Below are positions 12,055-24,260 of a stretch of DNA of 64,000 nt, piece after piece. The translations under genes and the position numbers were made by a program. A model generated the notes under the pieces. That model saw only the letters and a program-made list of their open reading frames with translations, was not told where the DNA came from and did not search any database. Numbering within the stretch: position 1 is the stretch's first letter; every line of letters starts with the position of its first letter. The DNA is from Phocoena phocoena (lineage: Eukaryota; Chordata; Mammalia; Artiodactyla; Phocoenidae): positions 70,107,464-70,171,463 of the forward strand of contig NC_089224.1 of assembly GCF_963924675.1 (NCBI RefSeq), written 5' to 3'.

Positions 12055-12603
12055 TCAAGATTGAACCCCACTTTCAAGACAGTTATTCTGATTCTTAAAT
12101 ATGACTATAATGTCCCAAGATAAACACCCCAATTCCCTCAAACATTTTACCTATGGTACAGTTTCCAAGCCCATCATGTCCCCCTTCCCTATGTGCTTTC
12201 TTATCATTCTCATGCAAGTTCAGACAGATAAGCCTAGAGTGTAATAGGACATTTATCATCATTGGTTTGGTCACTGTGCATCTAAATAATGCAGAAAATT
12301 GTTATTCAATTACAAAGCATGTTACAAATTGCTGCGGATTATAGAGGTTCTACCACCTAAACCAGGTTAGTTATAAATCCAGTGTAATCAACTAATATGT
12401 GTATTATTCTAAATAAAATTTTGGAAAACTTAGACACATAGAATATGTTTAAGGCAGTAAATTTGATTCATCAAGGAAGGTGGGGGGGATCTGTTATCTC
12501 ATAAGTAAATAAACTAACTCATATTATCTGTCAACTAAGTGCAACATGGAGCCAGATCACTTCAGGGTGCTAGTCTTTGGTTTATTGCTATACCCTAGTT
12601 ATT
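12055..12603. other. Spacer between inverted repeat arms
   Basis: No transposase homology or significant open frame (longest about 63 codons). It contains a 7-G run at 12482-12488. Confidence 0.5.
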
Positions 12604-12746
12604 AGGAGCCACTGCAGAAAGTTAAATGGAGATGATGACCTGCACTGCATTAGGAACTCTCTATTGCATTCCAAAATATAAGCAAACATGGTATTGTAAA
12701 TTGCATCAACCCATGATATAGTTAAAATTATTCACTGCTTAACTCT
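12604..12746 (-). repeat. Right arm of a 143-bp inverted repeat pair
   Basis: Inverted partner of 11912-12054. Identity is perfect in the outer third and falls toward the inside, which is the gradient often seen in transposon termini. Homology stops abruptly at both ends. No clear short target duplication flanks the pair. Confidence 0.85.
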
Positions 12747-14459
12747 GTCTGCCAAAAAGAAAGTCATAGCAAAAGGCAAAGTACTGTGTCAAATTTTCAT
12801 TAAGCTTCTAGTTCCCCTAATTAATATAAGAAACTGCCTCTCTTCTCATTTGTCCAAATTCCTCTGTGGGGTTGGAGATGGGCCGTTCATGGGAGGTAGA
12901 TCCATGGTAAGTGGTCCAGAGACAGACTAAATGTCGACATACAGGGAAGTCAAAGGGAAACAGAGATCACAAAGGGAAGGGATATATTTTTTTAACAAAG
13001 AAATCATTATAGGATACCAAATCTGAGGGACAGTGGTCATATGTTAACTGTAAAAAGAACAAAGGAGTCCAAATCAGCTAGATCCAGGACAAGTCAGAAT
13101 ACAGAGTGGGAATCAGGACTGCAAAGGCAGAGGAAGCATTAGAGAGCTGCTTCTCTGTGTCTCTAGTTATGCAGTCATGGGGTGGATTAAATAGCTTAAA
13201 AAATCTTCAGCATTATCTTTCTGTGTGCAACTTAATGCATACCCAGTTTTCACTGTGCCTGAATAACTCACAAAAATGGATCACACTTGCAGAGGCTCTT
13301 AATCTAAGATAGAATTTAGGGAGTCCAGATACTTAGATGGGGAAAAATGACATCCTTATTTTCACTAGCCTCTAGTGAAAATAAAGTTATTTCCTTCAGT
13401 TAAGCCTGTGAGAAGCAATAAAATCACAGCAGTATTGGAGGATTCTTGGGCTTCACCAAGGTGCTACTGTAGTCTATGGCACCCCAAAGATTAAGCACAC
13501 CAAGTATAGTGAATTTCAGTGGGAAACCACGGCCCCAGACCTTAGTTTGGATGCAGGTTTTACAATAAATATGCTATAGCGTAGCTTTAATAAGAGGAAC
13601 TACAGAAACACTGATGCCAGTCAGTATTCAGCAGTTACTTCTTTTGACTTCCTAACCATGTGATAGTCGTATTCAAATTCTATTCAATATTTAATTTTTT
13701 TAAATGTGCAAATATGTATATATCCCTGGAACTTGCTCTAACTGGACTCTAGCTACTCCAGTCACTATAACCCAATCTTAAACCTTAATTCTTATGAGTC
13801 TCTTAATTCCTCAGTCACAGTTCCTTTAGTAACAACATAAAACATCATTTGTCCAACTTTCCAAAATGGAAGCCCTTCCTTGTTACAGTTGCACCTTTGG
13901 TTCTTTGGGGAGTGTGAAGTCCGGGCTCAGCTATAAGCTACCATCTATTGTAGAGATCCATGAAGCTAGTCGTGTTGATCTCCAGGAAATTTTCAACATT
14001 CAGATCCAGTGTGTCCTTCTACTTCCCCGAAGAAGTTTGTAAAAATTAGCTTAAGTGACAGGATGCTTTTGCTTTTGGCTGAAATGTTGATCTCTTGCAT
14101 CAGATAATCCATTTTGCAGTTATATTACGTCTGTGATTTTTTTTAAAAAATGATAAAATGCATTAGCTAACACGATACATATAGCTTTTTGTGAGGGTCA
14201 TGGAAGATTTTGGTGCTCAACTGGTTGAAAAGCAGTAGCCTATATGACTTTTCAGGAGTTTCAAATAACACTAATCTGATTTTACCTTCAGATTCCAACA
14301 TCTTAACTGAAAATTTAACCACAGTTAAAAAGAACTGTAGAAGGAGTATTACATTTTTTTAAAAAAAGTCTGAGTCAGAAATTTGAGAGAGCAGTTAGTG
14401 GGATAAGGGCAGGGTAGAGCCGGGTTCTGGAGGAATCCTAGGATCCTGTAGTGTCAGAA
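12747..14459. other. Unique non-coding DNA, about 1.7 kb
   Basis: No repeat or gene recognised. The 68-codon open frame near 13106-13312 has no recognisable domain and is at chance length. Confidence 0.5.
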
Positions 14460-15010
14460 GAGGTAGAAAAGAGAGAAGATACATAGCAGAAATGTTAGGA
14501 GTGCAAAAGCCAACTTTAATCATGTTACAGTTCTGCAGAGGGCCAGTCATGCAGGCAGGGGTTAAAGTAATCATCTCTCTCCTGGTTTGAGCAAGCAGGT
14601 TTCCTTTAGAGATGCCTCATGTTAGTTTGCATAAATTACTTCAGCCTGGTTACATAGTAACACATTGGCTCCACAGCTGGCTTTGTTGCTGTAAGAAGAT
14701 GTTATGGATTATCCTGTCTTTTGACCAAGTATTAATAGAGCTCTGCTCAGCAACCCACAAGTGATTAATGAGATGAGAATAAAAAATGCCCTACCTGCTG
14801 CAGCAGCCCTGAAAACACAATTAATGAGAGAGCAAGAGAGCAAGAAGTGTGGGAGAGAGAGAGACAGAGACAGAGAGAGACAGAGAACTCCTGAAGCAGC
14901 CTCCATATACTATACAAGGCAGATCAGCTGCCTGTTTGGCTTGGCTTCTAATGATTCTATTTGCGGATGAGTTAGTGCCATCTGAATCAGTGCACCGGGA
15001 GCAACCAATT
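14460..15010. promoter_or_regulatory. Candidate conserved non-coding element (unproven)
   Basis: This block is free of recognisable transposon sequence and is rich in homeobox-type TAAT motifs. ATTAATGAGA occurs at 14764-14773 and 14820-14829, with a CACAAGTG NKX2-like site immediately before the first. A dyad GTTACATAGTAAC at 14649-14661 resembles an RFX half-site pair. A (GA)n tract sits at 14845-14885. These features are what one sees in developmental enhancers in gene deserts, but the reading is inference; conservation cannot be judged from one sequence. Confidence 0.25.
14845..14885 (+). repeat. (GA)n/(GACA)n simple repeat
   Basis: Short microsatellite of gagaga and gacaga units inside the candidate regulatory block. 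Confidence 0.85.
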
Positions 15011-15815
15011 TAAGAGAAATTATATATTCCTAAAATAATTACCATGTACACTAAGAAATTTTTACCTGACTCTAATCTTAGAGGGATAAAAACCTTATCC
15101 TCATTACTCCATATTAATAATAATAAATTGACTATAAAAATTAAAAAGAAAAATCCCAGCTGTGAGAGTGCACTGAAGGGAGGTTGTCTTGATACAGAGC
15201 ATAGACAAGCTATTCTTGGTAGTGGGCATCCATATTTTGGTTTGTCATATTTCCATATAATGAAGCTAGTGAACACTACTAGACTGTAGGTACTAGTTCT
15301 GTGTGTGTCCGTGGCCCAAACAGGAGGACCGCTTTTGTTTACACAAATAAGAAGTCTTTGCACAAGAATGGCAATGCATGGGTTCTTGTGCAGCAAGGAA
15401 AGGGTGAGGGGTATTTCCTCTCCTCAAATGACCTCTTACCCACACTGTCTCCCAGCTCTCCAATACAGCAGTCCTGTCCTAAGGAGTTAAAAATTTGATT
15501 GGTCCAATTTTGACACCAGAGGGCCTGTTTAATGGTGGGCAAAATCACTGCCATAAAACTTCTCTGCCTTTCCTCTCTCCTGTACTGTGGGTGGGGTGCA
15601 TTCACCACTATGAGCACAGTGGCCAGTTGGGGGTACAATGAAAGGAAGGATAAAAGAAGAGCCTAAGTCACATGCTTGATCTAGTTCTAACACAGAGTCT
15701 GCTTTGGGATAAGAAATTTAAGAAATAGTCTAGATTTTTTTGTTTTTTTTTAAGTCAGTCTGACATGTTCCATGTTTTACTGATTTGCTTACTAAAATGT
15801 AAACTTTGTAATGGG
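15011..15815. other. Unique non-coding DNA
   Basis: Several overlapping open frames of 60-128 codons occur on both strands between 15010 and 15640. They overlap one another in conflicting frames and show no domain, so I treat them as chance. Confidence 0.5.
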
Positions 15816-15955
15816 CATTTCTGTCACTTTTTTTTCCCCGTATTAACACTTTCTTTTTTGCTTTTTAAAAAAAATTTTTAATTTAATTTTTTTTTACAGC
15901 AGGTTCTTATTAATTATCCATTTTATACATATTAGTGTGTATATGTCATTTCTGT
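15816..15955 (-). mobile_element. Very short L1 3' end insertion
   Basis: On the minus strand 15895-15946 reads as the L1 terminus 'acacactaatatgtataaa' through 'aataagaacctgctgt', followed by an A-rich tail (T-rich on plus, about 15850-15894). catttctgt at 15816-15824 and 15947-15955 may be a 9-bp target duplication. If so, this is an extreme 5' truncation. Confidence 0.7.
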
Positions 15956-18900
15956 TCTTTGCAAAATCAGTGTCTGACATGAAGCAGATATTATCACTTA
16001 TATATACAACTACCTTAGAAATCTCACAAGAAAGAGAATTTAGATATATCTGGGATACCTAACTATACTATCACTTTGAGATAACCAAACTCTAAGCTGT
16101 ACCATTAGTATTCAATTTTTACTAAAATTGGGTAAAATGGAAAATCAGTGCTATGTAATGATGTTCAATGGCAAGAGGAAATCCTTAATATGAGCTAAGT
16201 GTAAAAATTTTACATTTGGCTCAATTATATTTTGATCTAGTGAATAAAGCCTTAATAATACCTAAGATGGTGTGTTGCAACCCAAGTTAAGATGGATATA
16301 AGTACCCTTAGGAAGCCCAGCATCTTTTAACAGAAGTTTTGCAAAGAAGACCTTCTCTCAAATCGATTCCTACAAATATTATAGGCAATCCATTTTCATC
16401 ATTTTTAAGGGCTATGTGAGATTTATAGAGACTGAAATACATTTCCATTATAGAAGAGAAAATGGATGAGTCTCCAGCTATATTTCATTCATAAAGGGAA
16501 TTCTGTTCTTTACCAAAATTACGTGGAGAAAAAGAATTCTTTTTTAAAAATATTAGTTAAGTTGTAAATCAAACTTCCTCAATTATAATCTAAAAATAAA
16601 ATATTTAGTTTAGCATCAATTGGCAATTCTTTGTGGCTGTGTGTGTATATGTGTTGTGTTTTGAAGTGCATTACCATTGGAGCCAGAAAATGGTCCTTCT
16701 AGTGAATTTCTATTTGTTTTCTTAAATAAGACAATTATAAACTAATTTTACAATAAAAATGCTTTTATTTTGTTAGTTTCTCAAACAACGAGGAGTCAAT
16801 ATTGCCTCAAGTTTGCCCCAAAAAAGGCTAAAAATATAGCCCAAGTTACTATTTGACCACCTTCTAGTGGAACAGAAGATAGTTTTTCTGGTATTATAGT
16901 GTTTCTAATATATGATGCACTCTCCTAGGTATTATATATTTTTATTTTTAGATCAATCGAGTATTTTTTGGACCACATTCTTTGGCCCTCCATATATATG
17001 GCATTACTCAGTCTTAACTTTAGCATGATGTGGCCAAAATGTATTGAAGGACAGTATAAGATTCAGCACATACAACTCCTTGCCCAGTATATTATAGAAA
17101 GGGTAGTGCAGATATATTTGTCTCTATTACAGAGTGTATAGTTTGTGTAAAAATCCCTAGGAGACACTGCTCTGGGTTCCTAGTGCCCCCCCAAAAATAC
17201 AAACCAAAAAAACCCAACAACTCTACTGCTTCCGAGCAACTGGCAGTCTTTAGTCTTTAGAACTGTGTCTTTTAATACCAATTACTCTGAATGCTAAGAA
17301 ACTCAGAGCCAAATTCTGGCTACATTCGTACAGCCACTTGTTGTCTGCATTTAGCGTTCTGACCCAAACTCTGTGTTCCACACAGTACTGTAGAAAAAGA
17401 AGGGACTCAAAATTAGTAATTGAGATGAAAAAAAAGCTATGCTTGAGATAGTTACGATGGTCTCCAAACATTCCTGGTTGGTTGTAAGTTAATAATTATA
17501 AAAGTTTCATCCATAGGGAAAAATGCAGTGATCTTCAATTCCAGGTGTCAATGTTGAGCCTCAATTAGGGAAACAGAAATAAATGAGAAAAAATAATAAG
17601 ACATGGATAAACTGTACTCTGATCATTTGAAACCAGGTCCCATTTCCTCTGAATAGTACCTTCTAAGAGTTTTCAGGTTCACACTTTGCAAAGACTCTCA
17701 AGAGAAAATATAAAAGTTATGATGTAAAGAATAAGTGCAATAAATAGTAGAGGACGAATGGGCCTCACTGTGTTCATACCTCCAGGATCATTTCTCATCC
17801 CATTCTCTGCTCATTCTTTCTTCCTGCAAGACCACTGATTTGTCCAAAATTTGGCCTCCTTTCCTTTTTATATTTCAAACTGCCACTCATTCTATCTCTT
17901 GGGGAGATGTGGAGGAGATGGTAGGAGTGGTTCTCATCACTCTTAAAACTGACTGCAAAACGTAAATCAGTCTTCCAAATTCTTCACCCTTTTCTGACAA
18001 TCCCCAAAAGCAAAACCCAATCAAGCCCCTTTGGTTTTAAAGGAATATAGTGTAGATGTACAGACCCAAACAGGTGTACTCAAATTACAGTTATGGAAAG
18101 ACCCTGTATAAATTTTGTTTCTTATCTTTTATTTCCTATTTCTCTTTCTTTTTAATGATATGAGGAAAACTGCACTGTTAAAAAAAAATGGGCAAAATAC
18201 TAAAAGTTAAATCTTGTTTAAATTGGTAGTTGACACTTCCTACAAGCCCTTGACTGTAAGCAGCCAAAGTGTGCCAGGAAGAACTCACTCTCTCACTGGC
18301 CTTTCAGCTCTTATTTCCATGGAAACTGACGAGTATTGATAGAATAAAGCAAAGGGAAAGTTTTCATACAGTCCTTTCTCTTCTCATGTTAACAGAAGAA
18401 CAGTACCCAACCTCTAGCCAGCCCCAAGAATTGTCAGGCCAAGAAGAATAATATATTTTGTTACCTCTCAAGCATCCTTTTTTCTATTCAGTTTCCACTT
18501 CATGAGAAAAGAGAAACAGACAATTCAAAATGGAATTTGTCTTGATTTCTCCCCATGCTTTCAGTAACATCAAACATTCTAGCCCTCTGTTACAAGACAA
18601 AGTGATGCAAAAACAGAATTCTGTGCGTATAAATAAAACTACATGCAAAAGCCAAGGCATTTTAAGAGAAACTAATAATCCAGATAGACACTTGCCAGCA
18701 ATTTCATGATGGTATACCTCTGAAGCTTTGGCCCACAATTACCTTCAGAGCCTCTTCGTCACTGGGCTGACAAACACCTTCTTATTCTATGAGGACAGGC
18801 TTGATACTGGTCACAAATGGTTTTAATGTCCAAATTTTAGTGGATAAATCTTGCTTCTCTCTAGTTAATCCTCCAGACCAAACAATTCTCTATCTAGGCT

Positions 18901-18988
18901 TCTTGTTAGATCTCAACAGGTGAAATTCAAACAATCACACTCCTTTACCAAAATCCTCCTACAATTCCATTTAGGTATCAGTCTCCAT
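15956..18988. other. Unique non-coding DNA, about 3 kb
   Basis: AT-rich with scattered homopolymers. The 73-codon (17250-17471, minus) and 84-codon (18484-18738, minus) open frames have no recognisable product. No repeat identified with confidence. Confidence 0.5.
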
Positions 18989-20890
18989 GCTTTCATTCTT
19001 TCAGCAAATTCTGTTGAGTACCTACTATGTGCCAGTTACTACTAGACTTACTAGATGGAATTGACAAGGTTTCTGCCTTATGGAGCTTACAACCTAGAAA
19101 GGGATCCAATAAATCAATAAAACCAAAACTAGATAATTACAGACTAAAATAGGTACTAAAATGAAAGTGAAATAAATGCTGTTAAGAGGGTACTGGTAGG
19201 AGCTAAGTAAGGCAATGGGGAAACATCATTTACCATTATGAAGGACAAGAAAATGCCACCATCTGAAGTACTGGAGGAAGGGAGCTCCAGGAAGCGAAGG
19301 CACAAGTACAAAAGATCCTAAAGCAGAGAAGAGGTTGATGTATTTGAGGAACCGAAGGTATTTGTATTTGGGTCCTGGAAGGCAGTATATGAGGAGGAGA
19401 GTAGGACTGGACATGAAGTTAGAGAGATATATCAAGACTATATCATGCTCTGCCTTGTAGAGCATGGTAAGATGGTGGATTTTAGTCTAATTGAGAGCCT
19501 TGGACAAGTTGGGTAACAGTGAAGATGGAAAGAAGTAGATTCCTGTGTAATTCACAGATCATACTGGTGAAATGAATGAGGAAGATAAAAGAAAGAATAA
19601 TGAAGGATAATTTCCAAATGTCTGGTTTTGCACATGGATAGGATCATTTTCTGAGATGGGGAAGGCTGTGGAAGAAAATGATTTAGAAGAGAAAGCAACG
19701 GATTCAACTTTAGAGATGTTTAGTTTGAGATGCCTGAGAGATATTTAAGTGAAGTTTTGAAGAATTTAGTTATGTATACGAGATTGGAGCTCAGAGACAT
19801 GCTCTCGGCTGGAGATGGGATTTTAGAGTCATCAGGAGCCTTGGGAATTAATGAAGTCATTCAGGAAGAGAGTATAAAGAAAGAGAACATCCTCCTAAGA
19901 TATGGGCCTAAAGGTCATCAACACAGAGAAGTACTTTTTCAGAGAGAGAGTGTATTGAGAAACAGTCAATAAAATAAAAAGTCAATTCAAGATGGAGAAA
20001 GTAGTCAGCTGGGCCAAGTAAAATGAGCATGAAAGTGTCCACCATTTTCCTTAAATGTAGTTACTTGACCTGAGCAGTCTGAAAAGGGTGTTGATAACAG
20101 AAGCCAAACTTGGGTACAAAGAAGAGTCACTGGAAAATGAGGAAGAAGAGGCAGAGCAATTAGCCATCTTCTGAAATGTAACAGAGAAATAAATAAAAAG
20201 TGAAGAAAGACAATGGAGGGTTGTTTGACTTTGTTTTGTGAGTTAAAATTCTAGATCAGGTTTATCTGGTGATGGGAATAATGCAGAGGCAGATATTGAA
20301 ATAATGGTGTGATTTTTTTTTTTTTTTTAGAGCAGAGATCTTGAGAAACTGAGAGATGTTAGGTTCCAGAAGGCATTAGCTTCAAGGGAATGAAGGACAT
20401 TTTCTTTCTTGTGGCAAAGGGATGAAAGGTCAGTGAGATAAAGATGCAGATTCATTTAAGATTTTCTCTTGGGAAGATGATCAAGCTCACAGCTATTGGT
20501 TTCTTTTTCCAAATATCATGGTATGAATGTGGGAAAGGGAGCAGAGATTCTGAAATAATCATTACACAGAGTAGAGGACAAGCTTAGTGGAGAAGTCCTG
20601 GGCAGTACTGAATACTCACTGGTCGCTGGTGATTTTAACTTATTTTGATACAAGTCAACTAGTTTACATGATTTTTTCAGGCTTGCCTGTAAAAGGAGCA
20701 GCTTTGGAAAAAATTAGCTGATTGGGGTTCATATAGGATTGAGGTTTGTCAAGGAGAATAGAGAAAGGCTGGGAAGTAGAAAAAATTGGTAAGGAAATGA
20801 TTACAATGATGAACTTAGAATGTAAGCTATGAAGATCAGCAGAGGCTTTTACACGGGGGCAGTGTAATACGTAATTTTATGAAGTGAAAG
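18989..20890 (+). repeat. Ancient mammalian interspersed repeat, ~1.9 kb copy
   Basis: It begins with the widespread 'gagtacctactatgtgccag' motif and 'ttatggagcttacaacctag'. It continues with landmarks I know from one long ancient family: 'ggaagggagctccaggaag', 'ctctgccttgtagagcatgg', 'gagatggggaaggctgtgg', 'tttagtttgagatgcctgag', 'ggctggagatgggatttta' and 'gtgatgggaataatgcagag'. I do not recall the family name with certainty. A 17-T run near 20312-20328 and many indels show its age. Two shorter pieces of the same head occur at 22655-22800 and 25195-25340. Confidence 0.65.
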
Positions 20891-21099
20891 ATTTTTACCA
20901 ATGCTTCAATGTAGGGTCTCTATTGGTAAAAGTGATAGTACGTCTTGTTAAGTAGAGGTTCAATGCTTCTTGTTCTTGTGTGAAAGCTTAAGTATGAATA
21001 GAAAGGCATTTATGGATGTCAAGTACCCAAAGAAGTGGACAGTGCTCAAGAGTGTCTGCTGCTTTCATCCCCACACTTGCCTTTCTATAATCTCCCCCA

Positions 21100-21650
21100 T
21101 CCCACCAGGATTGAAAGCCTGCATGCCACATTTCTAAAACCCCCATGCCAGTTGAGTTCCTGATAGGTCTGTCAATGGAAGGCAAAAGTAGGAGATTTTG
21201 AAATTAGGGAGAAAGGAGATGCCATTTTTTTCTTCTTCTGGCCACCTCTTCAGTAGCAGCAGTAGCATTGATTGGCACCTGACAGTAACTCTAGGTGACC
21301 GTGGGCTCTAGCTCTGTTGGTGGCAGCTCAGCAGCAGCAGTGGGCATCTGGCTTCCTGGATAAGTCCAATTCAGTAACATCATTGTGGGTCCAATTACAG
21401 CAGCACCTCCAGCAAACCAGCACCCTGAAGGACAGGGTGGCTCCAGCCTAGGATTATTTAGCTGCTTCAGATCTTGAATTTAAAAATGCAGAAACCCTTC
21501 TTTTGTTTTCTCCAGTCCTCCTCTACTTCTATTTGCTTTCCAAGATTTTTCCAAAACCTTTTAAGCAATTCCCTGAATTAAGTCTTTTCTGCTTGAAATA
21601 TCTTGAGACATTTCTGATTTCCTAATGGGATTCTGCCTAATAAAGAGCAG
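21100..21650 (+). repeat. Possible LTR-like repeat (ERVL/MaLR age)
   Basis: The order 'ggcagctcagcagcagcag', 'ctggcttcctggataagtcc', 'caattccctgaattaagtc' and the end 'tttctgatttcctaatggg' followed by 'attctgcctaata' resembles a mammalian LTR 3' half ending near 'gactgata'. The match is by memory and imperfect. No coding content. Confidence 0.4.
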
Positions 21651-22060
21651 GGAATTATGGTGATCAAGGCGATGAATGGAAACAGTTAGTATTGTGTCCA
21701 AAAACTGGACATCAAATCAAATCCAGAAAAATTAGAAAGACATGTATACCAGAATTCAGGACAAGCTGAGATCTCACAAATGTCTTATCCACATAAACCT
21801 ATGAATTCATAAAATGTGGCACAATCAGTCAGGAGTCTGCCCTTCAGCTGTGATGTAATAATCTAGCAATTTCCTAGAGTTTTATAGGGCCAAAAGTTAT
21901 TGAAAATGCTTTAAAATTTTTAACTTTCATGAAAAGAATGTATTTGTAAAATGCTAAATATTAATATATATGTAATTTCTGTTTATTATTTATTTTCAAA
22001 GCACATTAGTGAATTAAAGTTTCTTAAAAATCTTGAAGTAATAAATCTATTTAACTTCAT
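21651..22060. other. Unique AT-rich DNA
   Basis: No feature recognised; the AT content rises toward the simple repeat that follows. Confidence 0.5.
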
Positions 22061-22200
22061 TAAATCCAAATATATCATTATGTATTATATGAAATATATT
22101 TTTATATTCATATATATTTATATATGTGAATACATGTGAGTATATAAATCTCTCTCAATTTCTCTCTCACTCTCTCAATTTCTATCTCTATCTCTGTTCC
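22061..22200. repeat. (AT)-rich tract followed by (CT)n microsatellite
   Basis: Interrupted tatata runs at about 22066-22145 pass into 'ctctctcaatttctctctc' and 'tctatctctatctctgtt' at about 22149-22198. Open frames over it encode Ile/Tyr/Glu-rich low-complexity peptides and are not genes. Confidence 0.85.
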
Positions 22201-22650
22201 TTTGCTCATAACACCTAGTAACATCCCATTTAACACCCCATGAAACAAGTATCTGCTGAGTGCACTTTGGGAAACTCTGCTGTGAGGGAAGCTGCCCATC
22301 TGGTCCATCTATTCTGGACTCTCAAATCTCAACTACAGTTGGCAGTGAGTGCAGCACACTTTGACCAGATATCTATATATAAAAATGTTCTAGAAACTTT
22401 GAAGGCAACAAAAAGATTAGTGGGAATGATTAAACTAACACTAGGAAATGAATAATTTCCAAGTTAATAGTTAATTTCATTCTGAATATACATGTATGGA
22501 TTTACATGCATTCACACATACACAAATAGCAAACTCTGTATAGTAATGTCAACCTCTTCCATAAAATAATTTGTGAAACGGTTGTCTGATGAATGACTGA
22601 ATGAGTAAATGACCTAGAAATTGAGGCATTTCTTGACTTAACTAGCTAAG

Positions 22651-23388
22651 ATGTTTATTAAATTATACTTTATTGCACTTTCATTCATCTTTTTTACCCA
22701 GCAAACATCTATTTGTGTCCTTCCTATGTACCAGGTTCAGCTAGATGTTGGGAAAATAAAGGTAAATAGGGCAGGGCCCCTGCCCTCAAGGAATTCAGGT
22801 TCAGAAGGCTGGGAAAGACAAACATGTATAGGTGGGTATGAAAGTAATGTGCCTAGGGAAGTGCATTTTGTACAGGGGCAGGCAACAATTGTAACAGTAA
22901 AAGGAGATGCCTACCACAGCTTTGGGCATGTGTGTGCACACACCAGTGTGAAAGGGAAGGAGAGCAGTGCAGGTAGGGGTGTAGAAGTAAGGGAAAGCTC
23001 TCCTTCCATGCTGTTTGCAGTGGCAAAAGTCAAACCAGGTAGGAGCAAGAAAACCATCTCAGGGAGCTGCTACATTAGCATACCAGCTTGGGATAGAAAC
23101 CAGGAAGTTATAATAAGGAAAGAGCCTGAATGTTATACAAAGGTGATTCTGAGTTATGAAAGGGGGTACATTTCCAGTGCAATTCCCACCTTTAACAGAG
23201 GATGCAGCTTAATTCAAACAGATAAATGCTTTATGGAAGAATTTGAGATCTCAGCAATAGGCACTCTCCTATCTTCCTCTACCCCACCCAAGACACACCA
23301 GGTAAACCTTGACTTACCTCTTGTGCTTCCTACTGAACATGGTTGTTATATTCACGGTTCCAAGAGTAAGAACAGAATAAAACGATGA
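22651..23388 (+). other. 245-codon open frame, probably not a gene
   Basis: This is the longest ATG-initiated frame outside L1. The deduced N-terminus (MFIKLYFIALSFIFFTQQTS) looks like a signal peptide, but it is encoded by the head of an ancient repeat ('tttattgcactttcattcat ... cttcctatgtaccaggttc', about 22655-22800). The rest has no recognisable domain, no repeats and no cysteine pattern. There is no CpG-rich promoter upstream, and no AATAAA of note directly downstream. The -3 base of the ATG is A and the +4 base is T, a middling Kozak context. I favour a chance frame. A lineage-specific transcript cannot be excluded. Confidence 0.1.
22655..22800 (+). repeat. Head fragment of the same ancient repeat as 18989-20890
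   Basis: Matches the 'catctatttgtgtccttcc tatgtaccagg ... ccctgccctcaaggaattc' pattern that opens that family. Diverged and truncated. Confidence 0.6.
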
Positions 23389-24114
23389 GGAACTTGTGAG
23401 AAGGAAGGAAGAGCATCGTATAAATTATTCATTGAAAGTTACAGTCTTGTTTTGTGTTTTTCATAAAAAGCATTCTCTGTTCTTTATCTCCTAGACCCCC
23501 AACCAGCTAGTTCAAGTATTTATGGTGTTATCTGGCATTTCCCTCTTACCTCTTGCTCTTGGAGCAGAAGGCATTTCCTGTTCTACTTAAGGAATAAAAA
23601 GGAAATTTAGAACTTGAAACTCATTTTAATAGACATTTAATATGAATGTTAATATTCATATTAAATCTTGCAACAAATAGATACAAAATTTCTCATCATT
23701 GGATAATAATCCCTGAGTTCCCCACATTCTGGTCAGGTATCTAGAATTGTGTCTCTGGGAACTGGCTTGTATCCAGAGGAACAGAGGCAGGTGGCCAAAA
23801 GCTTTGCTGTATCTCAATTACCAGTATAGTGTCTTAGATATTAAACCTAGAATGGGCAGAGATCGTGTTGGATATAGAGATGAACAAATAAGTGGATGTC
23901 ATAAAAGTAACTCAACCAAAGCTTTTTGTAACAACCATGTTGACCTTCATTAAAGGTAATTTGTAAAATGCCCATGAAATTTAGGAGTCTTGACAAGTGA
24001 AGAATTTCTTTAAAAAGGAGCAATATTCTATAATATGACCCCTATAAAGACGGCTGTGATTAACCATGAGTAACCATGAGGGTAGGTTGTGATTTGTACT
24101 ATATAAATTCTAGA
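23389..24114. other. Unique non-coding DNA
   Basis: No repeat or gene recognised. A small dyad 'taatatgaatgttaatattcatatta' region at about 23638-23663 can fold into an AT-only hairpin. Confidence 0.5.
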
Positions 24115-24260
24115 AGGGGCTTTAGAAATTATCTAATTCACCTTTTTTTATTTGACATATGAGCTACTGAGGGCCAGAGAAATGAGTCCCCTGCTGAGGA
24201 TTGTTAGCAATATACAAATTAGAACTCAAGTTTCAGTCCCTTTATGGATTATAATGGGCT
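24115..24260 (-). repeat. MIR-type SINE relic
   Basis: The plus strand reads 'tttgacatatgagctactga' followed by 'gggccagagaaatgag' and later 'attagaactcaagtttcag'. This is the reverse complement of the MIR core and B-box side ('cctcagtttcctca', 'ggttcgaatcc'). Strongly diverged. Confidence 0.65.

Noticed and set aside
15010..15638. Overlapping frames on both strands, up to 128 codons
   Set aside because: Five frames conflict with each other, none has a recognisable domain, and no splice or promoter context supports one.
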